Source of the DNA: Metaphire vulgaris | Lineage: Eukaryota; Annelida; Clitellata; Crassiclitellata; Megascolecidae | Assembly (NCBI GenBank): GCA_018105865.1 | Contig: CM030845.1 | Coordinates: forward strand, 8,583,390-8,647,389 | Direction: 5' to 3' | Length of the DNA stretch: 64,000 nt | Shown: piece after piece, positions 24,505-36,600 of the stretch | Numbering within the stretch: position 1 is the stretch's first letter | Layout: the number at the start of each line of letters is the position of its first letter | The notes under the pieces: generated by a model | What the model was told of the DNA's origin: nothing | The model's database searches: none | The model's input: the letters and a program-made list of their open reading frames with translations, nothing else | Translations under genes and position numbers: made by a program

Positions 24505-25667
24505 ACGAAAATTAGCAGTATAACACTCGACACTGGACATTGACACCCCGCCGCAAATTTGTGGAAAAAAGCCTGAGGTCCGGGGTATAACCCCGGAAAA
24601 TTTTTAAAATCAATAGATGCTCGTAGTGAGTTTTAGTGCGTTTTGGACATTAAATCGCATACCTTGGGGCAACAGGATAAGTCTCATACCACATGATAAC
24701 AGTAACTTAATTCTTAATTTCTGGAAAATTCCAACAGCCACAAAGCACTATTAGGCCTAAATGTAAGTTGAAACTATGGAGAGATATTGCAGTAATTGCG
24801 CTGGCAAACTATTCAAAATTACCTGCAAATTATCTATTTTGTTTAGTATTTAGTTTAAAAATTAGATTTCACCAACAACCACACCTAGGCCTACGTCATT
24901 TTTTAGAGGCATTAAAGCTGCAACAACTGCAAAAGGGATGAAAATTGCATATCGCAACGATAACAAGAGATGAATTATTCGCGGATGGTTTGTTGACACT
25001 GGTTTTGAAGCGATAGCTAACCAAATTGCGATGGTTATTATTATTATTATTTTTTCAGAGGCAGCTTTAGCTTCGATCAGACTGATTAATTAAAAGAAAA
25101 AATGTATAGTCGTTCGGACGTTCAACGAACGTTCATCATTCACTCTTTCGTGATCACTGTTTTCGTCTGCTCGCTGTTGTGGATGTTGTCGCTCTAGTGT
25201 CTTTTTTTCGTTCTTTCAACGTATCGCTCCTAGTATGACTATTGACGAAGACCGTGCAGTAGTAGTATTAGTATTAGTAGTAGTAGTAGTAAGGAATTTT
25301 CGCTGCGAACTGAATTTCCCAAAGGACCACTATATCGCGCGCTCTCGAAAGACAAATACCTCGGACATGCTGAGGTCAGAGAGTTCACGCCGCCGGGCCA
25401 TTTGCGGTTCCGTTTATCGAGTTATTGCGACGACGAACGAAGACTGAGATTCGAGTATGGTTGAAGCGCTGAGTAGCGGAACGCAACACAGTTCAATACG
25501 CAGGGAATCTTGGAGTTGTAACTCTATATCTACAGTACACTATATTCAAACCCAATTTTTAGTTTATACGGACTATAGAATTTACTAAAGATCAACTTCA
25601 GTGTTTAAAGATAATACTAAATATCGAAAGAGCAACCTTGAAATCTCAGGGTCAGTCTAAAATTATA
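24503..25667. other. Unannotated sequence
   Basis: Contains a short palindrome CCGGGGTATAACCCCGG near 24580, (GTA)n at about 25258-25290 and two TAGGCCTA octamers (about 24752 and 24890). No gene recognised. Confidence 0.4.
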
Positions 25668-25905
25668 TAATTGACATTCACTATAACATTCACCATATCA
25701 TTATATCACGGACATTATATCATTGACATTCACTATTATATAATCTAAATTCACTATATCATTCACTATATCATTACATCATTATATCATTGACATTATA
25801 TCATTGACATTCACTAGTGTTTCATTATTTTCATTATCTTCATTTCATTATCATTATCATTTCATTATCTTCATTTCTAGTGTTTCATTATCTTCATTTC
25901 GAACT
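25668..25905 (+). repeat. Degenerate minisatellite, ATATCATTGACATTCACT unit
   Basis: Irregular repeats of CATTCACTATA, ATATCATTGACATT and later TCATTATCTTCATTTC and CTAGTGTTTCATTATC over about 240 bp. Confidence 0.8.
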
Positions 25906-26199
25906 ATACAGTAGTATCATTGACGGGGTTCGCTGCAATTCGAGTGACGACTTATGGATCCCGTGAGTTACTTCCATCGCCCTTAGCAGCTGAACATAGA
26001 CGTTCATCAAAGACGCCGTCAAATTGACGTTCATATGGAAAATAAACAGCAACGTGCAAATGACGTTCGAAACAACTGCTGAGGATTTGAGATTTTGGGG
26101 ATTTGGCGCCACTTTTTATAGCAGCTGTGCGGCCAACAAACTACGCCACGTTTATGTGAAATTGTAGGTCTTGGGGCCGAAATTGCATCTTTGATTCTC

Positions 26200-26342
26200 T
26201 TTCTTCTTCTTCTTCTTCTTCTTCTTCTTCTTCTTCTTCTTCTTCTTCTTCTTCTTCTTCTCCTTCTTCTTCTTCTTCTTCTTATTCTTCTTCTTCTCCT
26301 CCTCCTCCTTCTCCTCCTTCTCCTCCTTCTCCCCTTCTTCTT

Positions 26343-26373
<31 letters not shown>

Positions 26374-26515
26374 TTATTATTATTATTCTTCTTCTTCTTC
26401 TTCTTCTTCTTCTTCTTCTTCTTCTTCTTCTTCTTCTTCTTCTTCTTCTTCTTCTTCTTCTTCTTCTTCTTCTTCTCCTCCTCCTTCTTCTTCATCTTCT
26501 CCTTTTCCTTCTCTC
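26200..26515 (+). repeat. (CTT)n microsatellite, about 315 bp
   Basis: CTT trinucleotide array with CCT, TTA and CTC interruptions, the longest simple array in the window. The poly-Leu/Phe and poly-Lys/Arg frames are artefacts. Confidence 0.98.
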
Positions 26516-27027
26516 TAGCTCTCGCCTTTTTCTTATTTAATTTGACAGAACATGCAATTAAAGAAATTGGCTATAAGTACCGGCATCAACCTCGGTCTTA
26601 TAGGCGTTTGTTTTGTGTGCTATTTTTGTTTTATCATGTATGTTTACGAACAGCGGCAGCGATATAAGACCCGTCACTTCTATCGCCAATTCTCAAATAC
26701 TCATCCCGAACTCAAAGAACATTCTCCAAAATCCGAATGTAGGCCTACTCGGAGCGAGCGATGTCCCCGACAGTTGCCGCCCCTTTGCGGCCAGAGCGAC
26801 GCCACCCTCTTATCGCCGGCCACTGCGTCCGAGACTCTCCATCTCGCCTCGAGGCAGCCAAAAATAGCTGCACGCGGCGAAGACCTTAACGTGATTACGG
26901 CTCTGATGACGACGACGACGGCGGCGACAACGACGACGGCGGAGTCGGTGATAATAATTATATGGGCCAAAAATTATCCGTGCCCACGCCATCGTCATGC
27001 GGCAAAATGAGTGGGCGTGTTGACCGA
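26516..27027. other. CpG-richer unannotated sequence
   Basis: A frame at 26552-27010 (152 codons) opens with a hydrophobic segment (INLGLIGVCFVCYFCFIMYV) and then becomes low-complexity threonine-rich through an ACG/GCG repeat. I recognise no family. Frames on the other strand overlap it fully, so I do not call it a gene. Confidence 0.3.
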
Positions 27028-27820
<793 letters not shown>

Positions 27821-27821
27821 A

Positions 27822-27838
27822 GAGAGAGAGAGACAGAT

Positions 27839-27881
<43 letters not shown>

Positions 27882-27943
27882 GAGAAATACAGAGAGAGAG
27901 AGAGACAGAGACAAAGACAGAGAGAGAAAGAAAAGAGAGAGAC

Positions 27944-28002
<59 letters not shown>

Positions 28003-28040
28003 CAGACAGACAGACAGAGAGGAAGGGAGAGGGAGAGGGG
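27822..28040 (+). repeat. (GA)n/(GACA)n purine tract
   Basis: Blocks of GACAGACA, then GAGAGACAGAGA, pure GA and GACA again. Confidence 0.95.
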
Positions 28041-28298
28041 CAGGACCGTGTGTTGACATCGCGATACGCCGTATATAAGAGATCATAATGTGACGATATT
28101 CTCATATGAAACCCTTAGGACGTCTTAACGTTATAGATCACCTAAAGCAAGGTTTCGTTCAATCGGCCGGATTAAACAAAACGAAATCAACACAGCAGGT
28201 CCTAGCTATAACTGCCTACGAATAAAGAGGCCTTTGTGCTGGACGGTTTGAAGGGAACAGATCGCATGATCAGACGACTCGCAAATTCCTATATACCC

Positions 28299-28323
28299 CA
28301 CAACGACTTTAGTCAGGTATCGG

Positions 28324-28365
<42 letters not shown>

Positions 28366-28389
28366 CAATGACTTTAGTCAGGTATCGGG

Positions 28390-28393
<4 letters not shown>
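28299..28393 (+). repeat. Local tandem duplication including a microsatellite
   Basis: GACTTTAGTCAGGTATCGGG occurs twice about 65 bp apart (about 28305 and 28370), each time followed by an ATT array. Confidence 0.85.
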
Positions 28394-28568
<175 letters not shown>

Positions 28569-28682
28569 ATTAAAAGTTAAGATTTATGTGGTAACATCCG
28601 ATAGCGGACTGCGTGAACACATTACATTGTTAGTTATTAACTTGAGACATAGGCCTATGTACGTGTAGCTGGTCTGGAAAAA

Positions 28683-28751
28683 CTATGTCTTCAGGTGCTT
28701 CTTGAACGTGTCGAGTGTAGAAGTTTCCACTGCCTTGCTCCTTGCATCATT
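28683..28751 (-). pseudogene. LINE reverse-transcriptase C-terminal scrap
   Basis: The minus strand reads NDARSKAVETSTLDTFKKHLKT and then a stop, the form of the C-terminal end of L2/CR1-type LINE ORF2 proteins (…A.S…TFK..LKTHLF). The flanks are too degraded to extend it. An ATT array lies downstream on the same strand, as expected for a LINE 3' end. Confidence 0.5.
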
Positions 28752-29064
28752 AGCTTATGTATCTCTACCAGGGCGCAAAACCGTTTTTCGAAATGACTGT
28801 CTTGTGAGAGCATAGTGAAATTTTCGAGCAGATGAGCATTGTGGCTCCATATAAATCGGGTTAACCGACTCCTAATTGATTGATTAAATAATCATCAACG
28901 ACTTTACCAAAAAGTCGACGAATTTTTTAAGATGTGGGACTTCCTCCATCCCTCCCTCTCCCTTCACTAAAAGTGCATCGAGAGCTTGACTAAACGGACT
29001 GATCGTGGATTTTCCTCGACAATAATCCACGGTCATTTCAACTATACGCGTAGTCTGTCGACCT

Positions 29065-29101
29065 TTTCCTCCTCCTCCTCCTCCTCCTTCTTCTTCTTCT
29101 C

Positions 29102-29135
<34 letters not shown>

Positions 29136-29140
29136 TCCTC
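29065..29140 (+). repeat. (CCT)n/(CTT)n microsatellite
   Basis: Six CCT units, then CTT with CCT variants. Confidence 0.95.
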
Positions 29141-29206
29141 GTGTGATGTTTGTATGATCCAGACAAATCGATTAACAGATTCTGCAGTAGGATTCGTATA
29201 CCCGGT

Positions 29207-29207
29207 T

Positions 29208-29274
<67 letters not shown>
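29207..29274 (+). repeat. (CATA)n/(CA)n microsatellite
   Basis: Three ATAC units and about 55 bp of pure CA. Confidence 0.95.
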
Positions 29275-29276
<2 letters not shown>

Positions 29277-29609
29277 GCTAACCCGTGCATCGGCGAAATC
29301 TCCGTTCGGTTCACTGTATCGAAATACAAAAACTGAACCGAACTTTCCGCAAAGTCTGTATAGCGCATATTTCGACGCTGGTCTTAACGTTCGCACCAGT
29401 TATATCCAATGAATGTTTATAACCGTCATATTTGATAAATTCTTCTGACGACGTAGGAACTTCCGGGCCACAATATCTGTACTTACAGCATAAACGATTT
29501 ATTCTCCATCATAAATATCATTCTGTGCGACATCTTGCGATAGATTTCTATACAATAATTGCTAATACATTGAATTAAGGAAATTCCTTCACCCGATATA
29601 GTTATAGTC
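29275..29609. other. Unannotated sequence
   Basis: No gene or repeat recognised. Confidence 0.4.
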
Positions 29610-29797
29610 CCATTAGTTGTGTTAGTGGCATAGTTGTTGGTAATAGTAGTGGCACTGCTAGTGATATTAGTATAGTATAGTGGTGTTGATAGTTGCAGTA
29701 CTTGCTGTTGTAGTTGTAGTAGTGATGGTAATGGTAGTACTAATATCAGTAGTGGTCGTGGTATTGGTAGTGGTAGTATTAGTGGCATCACCATAAT

Positions 29798-29871
<74 letters not shown>

Positions 29872-29900
29872 TCAGTACTTTTAATAGTAGTAATAAGTTG
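29610..29900 (+). repeat. Degenerate TAG-type trinucleotide array
   Basis: About 190 bp of diverged TAGTGG/TAGTAT/GTTGTAG triplets lead into a pure (CAG)n block (about 29800-29817) and pure (TAG)n (about 29818-29868). This looks like a gradient from old to young repeat. Confidence 0.85.
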
Positions 29901-29977
29901 TGATATTTGTCCATATCAATGCACCAGCAATTGACATAACATGGCAGTAAGTTACGATTCGTGTGAGCAGAATAAAA

Positions 29978-29985
29978 GCACCACC

Positions 29986-30034
<49 letters not shown>

Positions 30035-30085
30035 ACATCATCATTATCATCATCAAGAGCAACAACAACATCATCACCATCATCA
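29978..30085 (+). repeat. (CAC)n/(ATC)n microsatellite
   Basis: Seven to eight CAC units, about 35 bp of ATC, then degenerate CATCAT/AACAAC. Confidence 0.95.
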
Positions 30086-30625
30086 TGGGCAGAAGTGTGG
30101 TTATTACAAACATGAAGTAGTATAATTTTTTTCCTGCATATGCCATGTACGTAGAGCGTTTCGCAGAGCATTTGACGATACGACGACTAGACGGAGGAGA
30201 GGCCCGGCAGACGAAGAACCGGCGACGAGGAGTTTCGAATGTCAGCCAGATTCTTCCCTTGGTTCCTAGAAGAAGGCGCTTAACGGCATATATCATAGAG
30301 GAACATATCTCCCTCTACGCTTCTTCTTCTTCTTCTTCTTCGACCCTCCCCAGTAGGGCTTCGGAGCGTGAGACGAATACGATAGTCACGACTAAAATAT
30401 AAGGATGGAACTGACTCGACCGACCGACCGACCGACCGAAGCCGCAGATGGGTCTATGGCCATTCGAGACGACGCCAGCCGTCCGACCGTTTAGGGATCT
30501 TACGCCGTTTGTTAGTCGTCGCTGCATTATCTTGACTGCTCCCGACAATTTCCTTCCGTAAAAATCTACATATCTTTCCAACACAAGTTCTGCTCGCAAT
30601 ATGCCTGGAAATTTCATCCGTTCCC

Positions 30626-30626
<1 letters not shown>
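30086..30626. other. Unannotated sequence with short arrays
   Basis: Includes (CTT)n at about 30320-30341 and (CGAC)n at about 30417-30438. Overlapping frames on both strands, none recognisable. Confidence 0.4.

Positions 30627-30658
<32 letters not shown>
30627..30658 (+). repeat. (CAG)n microsatellite
   Basis: About ten CAG units. Confidence 0.95.
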
Positions 30659-30660
<2 letters not shown>

Positions 30661-30766
30661 GGAATTCAATTAAATCTTTTTGGACTTAGAGAACGTTATC
30701 AATTTATAACCAGTTCATGAATTGATGTATAATATCGAAAAGCGAAAATAATATAACCATCTGATG

Positions 30767-30769
<3 letters not shown>

Positions 30770-30820
<51 letters not shown>

Positions 30821-30832
30821 TATTATATTCCC
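30770..30832. repeat. (TA)n microsatellite
   Basis: About 44 bp of pure TA followed by TATTATAT variants. Confidence 0.95.
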
Positions 30833-31015
30833 TCGGTGCATAGGAATAGGATGAAGCAGCTATGCATGAAATGCATTGGTATAGACCTTAGAGTATAGAC
30901 CTTAACATACATGCGAACATTTTTGGAGAGACTAAATAAATTATTGTATAGCGTATTGAGAATTCGTAAGATCATGATCCATAATTGGCTGGGTGACGAT
31001 TCTGCTTACAGTTTC

Positions 31016-31051
<36 letters not shown>
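31016..31051 (+). repeat. (GT)n microsatellite
   Basis: About 34 bp of GT. Confidence 0.95.
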
Positions 31052-31052
<1 letters not shown>

Positions 31053-32266
31053 ACAGTGGGGGGAGGGACGGGGTAGTCAGGAATTTCTTGGGAAGGCTCT
31101 TTCTGTGTGCCGACGACTGTTTGTTGCTTGTCGATTATTAAAAGCCGCTATAGAATTTAACACTTTCCAGACCTTAGTTCTAACGGATAGAGTTTCATCT
31201 CAAATTATCCAGCAATATGGAACCTTTCTGCCACCTCTTTCCATTTCAAAGGCATTCGCTATTATCGTCCAGCACTGAAACCCGTGAAAGTAGAAAAGTT
31301 GATACATTTCCGGTCTATTAAGTCTTAATTATGGCCGATAACCAAATTCTTTGGCCTGTGTCAATCTAAAACTATGCGAATTTATTTAGTCGCTGTAGCA
31401 TTTTTAATCTCTTGTAATTCGAAACTGCGAAACCTTAGACCCTACAGCAAAGTAATTTTAATCCGGACGCGATCTTAGTTGGACCGTTTGGACGAAAGAG
31501 CGTTCCATCTGCACCGCAGTAAAACAACTTTCGAGATGAAAGCGCTCGTACGATCAAACTAAATGAAAAAGAAATTGAAATTCAAGAAAAGCAATCTCTG
31601 CTGGTGAAGATACTGCATGGGACAGTTGCTCAAAAGATATTTCTAAGTCTTGACCCATTTGCCCGAGGCCGGTATTTCACTGCCACCACTAAATAAATCT
31701 AATGGCGCTACATCAGCTTCGATCAGCACCGGAAGTGACGTGGAATTGTGCCCGAACGCTGATATCTATGGCGAACAGCTTTCGGAAATAAATCGAATGG
31801 AATTTTTTATTAAATCATGTCGATTTTCAGTAACGTAGTTTCAGCGTATCCAAAGGCCTAATGCATAGGCCTATAAATTTTAAACGAAACTTTGCCACCG
31901 TATGCCACGCGGAACTCCGGAAATGTTGTTTAGTTTTTGCGTTCACGTTCAGTTGATGCTGTTCGCTAGAATAAAGTATTTCACCCAGAATAAGACTGTA
32001 CTTTGTTATTCAGTTGGTTAGTTGCGCTTAATAAAACTTACAATGTGGATTAATTTGTATCATGTGTGATAAAGATACGACCCGTCTAGGAAGCATGGGA
32101 AAATAAGCGATTGACTGTATCACATACTTGGCACTGCTTTCTAATTTCGTGATATGGGATTTGTGTTTTAATTATCATATAACAAATAGGTCGGCAGAGC
32201 TGTTCATTTGCAAATCAGAGATGTTCGACGAATTCGTGATCTGGTGCCAAACCTGCTCTGATTCTT
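31052..32266. other. Unannotated low-copy sequence
   Basis: No recognisable gene. A TAGGCCTA octamer lies near 31868. The frame at 31650-31838 (62 codons) matches no family I know. The last about 100 bp may already be decayed LINE belonging to the next feature. Confidence 0.35.
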
Positions 32267-32870
32267 CTTGCCAACGCCCTTGTCAGTAGTACACTTGATT
32301 ATTGCAATTTCCTTTGCAATGGTATGACCAAATCTGCACGCAATCTAATATGCAAAAGCTTCAATGGAGTCAGAATTCTATTGTCCGGGCCATTACAAAA
32401 ACTCGTAAGCATGATCTTATTAAACCTGTTCTTGAACAGTTACACTGGCTGCCGGTAGAACAGGTATTGTATTCAAAACTGGGTTCCTAGTTGTTAAAAT
32501 ACTGCAGCCTGGCCAACCTCAATACTTAAAATCTAAGTTGAATCATCCGAAACATTGTCATTCAACAAGGTTTGCTGACTCATTGTTAAATGTGCCTACT
32601 GCCTAGTACCCTAGAACCAACACTGAAATTGGTAAGAGAGCTTTTTCTATTTCTGGGCCAAAAATCTAGACCTCTCTCCCAGATCATCCAATTAACTGAG
32701 CATTTTCAGATCTAGGCTTAAAGCACATATCTTTCAATTAACATCTTCTCCATAGTCTGTCTTGCTGTTTCTCTTCGACTTATCTCTGAAATTACCTGAT
32801 CTTTTGCAGATGGATTTGAAGTACCATCGATTGATACCATTTGGTATTAGAAATGGTGCGATAAAAGTGC

Positions 32871-32922
<52 letters not shown>
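32267..32922 (+). pseudogene. L2-like LINE 3' end, decayed reverse transcriptase
   Basis: One frame reads LANALVSSTLDYCNFL, the well-known L2/CR1 block (L..ALV.SRLDYCN). After a frameshift near 32350 another frame reads QNSIVRAITKTRKHDLIKP and LEQLHWLPVEQ (family form: TRKHDHITPVLKSLHWLPV). Further right are GKRAFSISGPK and LKAHIFQL, the RAFS.AAPKLWN and LKTHLF blocks. Stops and frameshifts show it is dead. It ends in GATAAAAGTGCG and about 50 bp of ATT (32874-32922), the expected L2 tail. Confidence 0.85.
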
Positions 32923-32923
<1 letters not shown>

Positions 32924-33459
32924 GATGTTCGAAGTTGTCTGGTCTTTTCAGTGTAGACAGACAAACGCAGTGACGCACAGCAGTTCATAGCGTATTCGTT
33001 TCAATACGATTAGTATAATCTACAATACGTAAAGCTGAGCAGCCATGTCCGCAGGCGACGCAAGGAGACCGGGCGGATAATCGATTGCTCTTCGGAGACT
33101 GTCAGCAATTTATTAAAGGCGCTACGTAATTTATGGATGGCGAGCGTGATGCCTCCGTAGGTGGCGCAGTTCATTTTTGGCAGCCCCGGAGGGAGGGGGT
33201 TGGGGCGGGGGTTCGTGTCGAGGTTCGGAATGGAAAATAGGAATTGCAAATCAACAGGACAAGAAGAGGCGTAGAGGGAAGGAAGGTATTCAGCCTGTAA
33301 GCTGACATTCAGATGCGGTAATTAAACTTGCCAGTGTCTGAAACCGTCGAATATACAGTATATCAGTTGATCTTGGTGCAGCGTTATCTCACGCCATTTA
33401 AAGCCACAGACGTATGAATTTTGATCATCCAGGCGACACTGATCAATATATTTAAATAA
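32923..33459. other. Unannotated sequence
   Basis: No gene recognised. The 79-codon minus frame at 33010-33249 is not identifiable. Confidence 0.35.

Positions 33460-33462
<3 letters not shown>

Positions 33463-33512
<50 letters not shown>
33463..33512. repeat. (TA)n microsatellite
   Basis: About 50 bp of TA. Confidence 0.95.
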
Positions 33513-33514
<2 letters not shown>

Positions 33515-33532
33515 ACAAATGGGGGCGTTGTA

Positions 33533-34099
33533 GTGCGCCAGTTTAAGGTAATATACCCTGTGTGGCTAACGAGCCAGATCAGTCAAATAAATAATTCAGC
33601 AAGGCTTAAACGCTTTGACTTTACAAAGTTACTGTATTCGGCAACAAGCAATTGCCAGCTGGAAATCAACAAGAAATTTCGTCGTTTTCTTTCTGTTATT
33701 GTTTTGGACACGACTTCCATTGTTTATAAGGAAAAAAACCCAGATTACTTAAGAACAATGTTTAGTCTCGGTAGCGTTTACTTTATGCGCGGATGTCTTT
33801 ACGACAAGACTCTAAACGCGCAGATTGGACGCTGTGCAGAGCGCTTAGTGGGGGTGGGGAAGGGGAGGGGAGGAGACGAGGAACCGGAGGAATCAGACAA
33901 CCGTTTGGCAGTGAAGTGCGGTGCTAAAAGCAGGCGAACAGCTGCCGTCCAAATATTTGACGCCATCTGCGACAATCCTGCAACGTACTCATCGATGCTG
34001 AACAACGGGGAAGAGCCGGAGGTTGACGCGCGAAGGTTGGAGGAAAGACAGGAGCTCTGGAAAATGGAACACGGAAGGACGGTCGAACGTCGACGATAA
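33533..34099 (+). other. Longest non-repetitive open frame, unidentified
   Basis: 188 codons, beginning at a GTG rather than an ATG, in DNA of ordinary complexity. The product would be mixed charged/hydrophobic, with a glycine/acidic patch near residue 110 (VGKGRGGDEEPEESD) and an Arg/Glu-rich C-terminus. I see no signal peptide, membrane segment or known motif. Minus-strand frames overlap its right half. It could be an exon of an unknown gene, a decayed transposon protein or chance. I lean to chance. Confidence 0.2.
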
Positions 34100-34870
34100 A
34101 GTAACTCGACACACGTGATCGGTCACGTGATCTGCATGGTGGCGTACCTTCGAACACCCAGACAGAACATCTACTCGGGTTCGACATGTTTCCTGGAATC
34201 GAAACTGATTGAACGGTGTGACCTCCGACGATGTATTTCCTTGGAACAAATATTTGACGATTGGCTGTAAACAGAGGATACTACAGCACAAATACCCAAT
34301 GCACTCCGATGCAGATACGCAGCGAGACAAACACGCTGACAAGTACACGTTCAACCACGCTGCTCAAGTTCTGATGGTTAAACGTATAATACGAACTATA
34401 GCATCAAGTTAGCGCGTTGTTTTAAAAAAATACACAAGTCGTGGTTAAGATCGGTTGGTCTTATGCTTAGAACAAGGGTTCCTCCAGTCAAGAACCTTTT
34501 GAAAAAGTCAAGTGCTAATCAGGTTCGGCTTAATTTAAAGTATTATTCTGAATGCACCTGTGCTTGGAAATGTTATTTTTTGTATTTCGTTATTTTCCCA
34601 GTGTAATCTGTACGTTGACAGAAAATCTAGTGAAGACTGACAATAATAGAAAAACTGACGACGTTTATTATGTTGTCATTATTCTCAAGTCTGCGAAATT
34701 CTATTCTATTCTATCCCGGACAATTTAGGCAGCGCAGTAGCATGGCTAACAGTCAAAAACAAGAGCGCTTATTCATCAAGTCTCTTGAGGTTCTTAGACT
34801 AATTCCTTCGACTAATTCTTGAACTCTTCATATATAAGGCATACTTTGTTTTTTTACCCTGCAATGTTAC
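34100..34870. other. Unannotated sequence
   Basis: No gene or repeat recognised. Confidence 0.4.
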
Positions 34871-34875
34871 AACAA

Positions 34876-34983
34876 TTATGTCTATCTGCCTGCCTGCATG
34901 CCTGTCTGTACTGTATGTCTGTCTGTGTGTTTACCTGCTGGTCTGTCTGTCTGCATGCCCGTCCATCTGTCTGTCTGTCCATC
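34876..34983 (+). repeat. Degenerate (TGTC)n/(TGCC)n array, left part
   Basis: CTGTCTGT, CTGCCTGC and related tetranucleotides, interrupted on the right by a MITE. Confidence 0.85.
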
Positions 34984-35177
34984 CAGGGTTTAATCTAGAC
35001 CGTTTCCGGAGGGAAAAATTGCCCTTTCTACTCCGGAAATTTCAAATTCCCCTCCGGAAATTTTGACATGCTTCATCAACTAACAGCAGCCCCCTTGCAG
35101 AATTCTCCCCGGATTTGTCAGTTCCCCTCCGGCTTTTTCAGTTTTCCCCGGAGTCCAGGAGTCTAGATTAAACACTG
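34984..35177. mobile_element. hAT-like MITE, CAGTGTTTAATCTAGA subfamily, copy 2
   Basis: Reverse orientation relative to 13006-13181. It starts CAGGGTTTAATCTAGACCG and ends GGAGTCTAGATTAAACACTG. Flanking 8-mers TGTCCATC (34976-34983) and TGTCCGTC (35178-35185) match at 7 of 8. It inserted into a TGTC microsatellite, which continues on both sides. Confidence 0.85.
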
Positions 35178-35276
35178 TGTCCGTCTGTCTGTCCCGTCCG
35201 TCCGTCCGTCTGTCTGTCTGTCTGTCCGTCTGTCTGTCTGTCTGTCCGTCTGTCTGTCTGTCTGTCTGTCTGTCTC
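35178..35276 (+). repeat. (TGTC)n microsatellite, right part
   Basis: TGTC with CCGT variants over about 95 bp, continuing the array left of the MITE. Confidence 0.95.
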
Positions 35277-35709
35277 ACTGTCTGCATACGACCCTTTCGG
35301 TGTCGTAATTCTTTTTTTCTCTGTCGATATCGCGCGTTCATGTCTTCGGTTCTCATCTTTCTCCGTCTCTGCTTCGACTTCGTGCAGGGCCCGAGATGTT
35401 ATTAATGATGGTCGCGACGGCGACGGCGGCGGCTTTGTTCTCCGGAAACCGCCTACTTAGGAGACCGCAAAGCATAAGCGGGCCTGGCCGGGCCGGGCCT
35501 GGCCGGGCCGGTGTCGTTACAGCGTACAGATTCTCTGTGCAGAGGACGTGACGCAGTGAAACGGAACACCAGAGGGGCACCGGCGCCGGCGAACAGCGAC
35601 ACGGAAGCTGCATTACGAGACCATTTGCCGACTGTCTGCCTAGAAAAATGTCAAAGCTGCCAAAGCATTGATTAGTGCCAATAAGAAGCCTCCGAACAAC
35701 GGTCTCGAT

Positions 35710-35712
<3 letters not shown>
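35277..35712. other. CpG-rich unannotated sequence
   Basis: Contains a short tandem GGGCCTGGCCGGGCC at about 35479-35510. No recognised gene. Confidence 0.35.
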
Positions 35713-35801
<89 letters not shown>

Positions 35802-35940
35802 GACAGACAGACAGAAAGAGAGAGAGAAAGAGAGAGACAGACAAAGAGACAGAGACACAGACAGACAGAAAGAGAGAGATAGACAGAAACAGAGGAAGAG
35901 AGAAACAGAAAGATAGGCAGAGACAGAGAGACAGAAATAG
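35713..35940 (+). repeat. (GA)n/(GACA)n purine tract
   Basis: About 43 bp of pure GA, about 45 bp of pure GACA, then mixed purine units. Confidence 0.95.
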
Positions 35941-36342
35941 CATGTATTCGCGTACTCTCTAACATCTCTCGTCTGCGAAATTTCAAATTGAACACGATAC
36001 ACTATGATGGTGAAAATGATGATGTTAATGATGACAGGATCAGATCCAGGTTCGCGCGGCACTTCCTGCTCCATTCTTCATTTTCCATTTTCCTTCTCTT
36101 CCATTTGAATGGATGCATACATGTTGCTAAAATCATTGCAAGGCCAGAAAAGACGACACTCGCTTATTCATTCCAAACCCTTTAAAACTTTCCGGCTTTC
36201 TCGTGACGAGAAATTAGCAAACTAGATTTTGGGGTATGTTTCTGGCACGTGTCTCCTCTGGCCCCTCGCTGTAGATCCGCCTATGGATGATGAGGATTGT
36301 GATAATATTGCCATTGACAGGAATTCTCACCCAAAAAGTGTC

Positions 36343-36600
36343 TGCCTCGATGGCTCTCTCGGCAGAACGTCCTCTTCGAAATCGGGAGATGTTCCATCAG
36401 CCCGGGTTCAAACCCCGCGCGGGCGGTCAGGGATTTTATTTCTCAGGCAGTCACATGTCCGCTCGCTCCGCCCGTATGGAGTGGAAGTTAAAATGACTTG
36501 TGTAATGTATCAAGGTTCGCTGTGCTCTGATACGTTAGCGGCGACAGACAGTGAAGCTGTAGCAGCTGTCTACTAAAAAGGGCCGCTATGATATAGATAC
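36343..36600 (+). repeat. tRNA-derived SINE
   Basis: Head GCCTCGATGGCTCTCTCGGC (box A-like), then TCGAAATCGGGAG and a good box B GGGTTCAAACCCCG with a pairing T-arm. A non-tRNA body follows (GTCACATGTCCGCTCG…) and a tail-like GGGCCGCTATGATATAGATA, reminiscent of LINE GCGCTATATA tails. Exact ends and a target duplication are not visible. The frames covering it are artefacts. Confidence 0.7.

Noticed and set aside
26191..26667. Poly-Leu/Phe frame of 158 codons and its poly-Lys/Arg antisense
   Set aside because: Direct translation of the (CTT)n array.
26552..27010. 152-codon frame with an N-terminal hydrophobic segment, possible membrane protein
   Set aside because: The remainder is low complexity, minus frames overlap completely, and no family is recognisable.
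35353..35943. 196-codon minus-strand frame with Leu/Ser/Cys/Val repeats
   Set aside because: Its first half is a GA/GACA microsatellite and the rest matches no domain.
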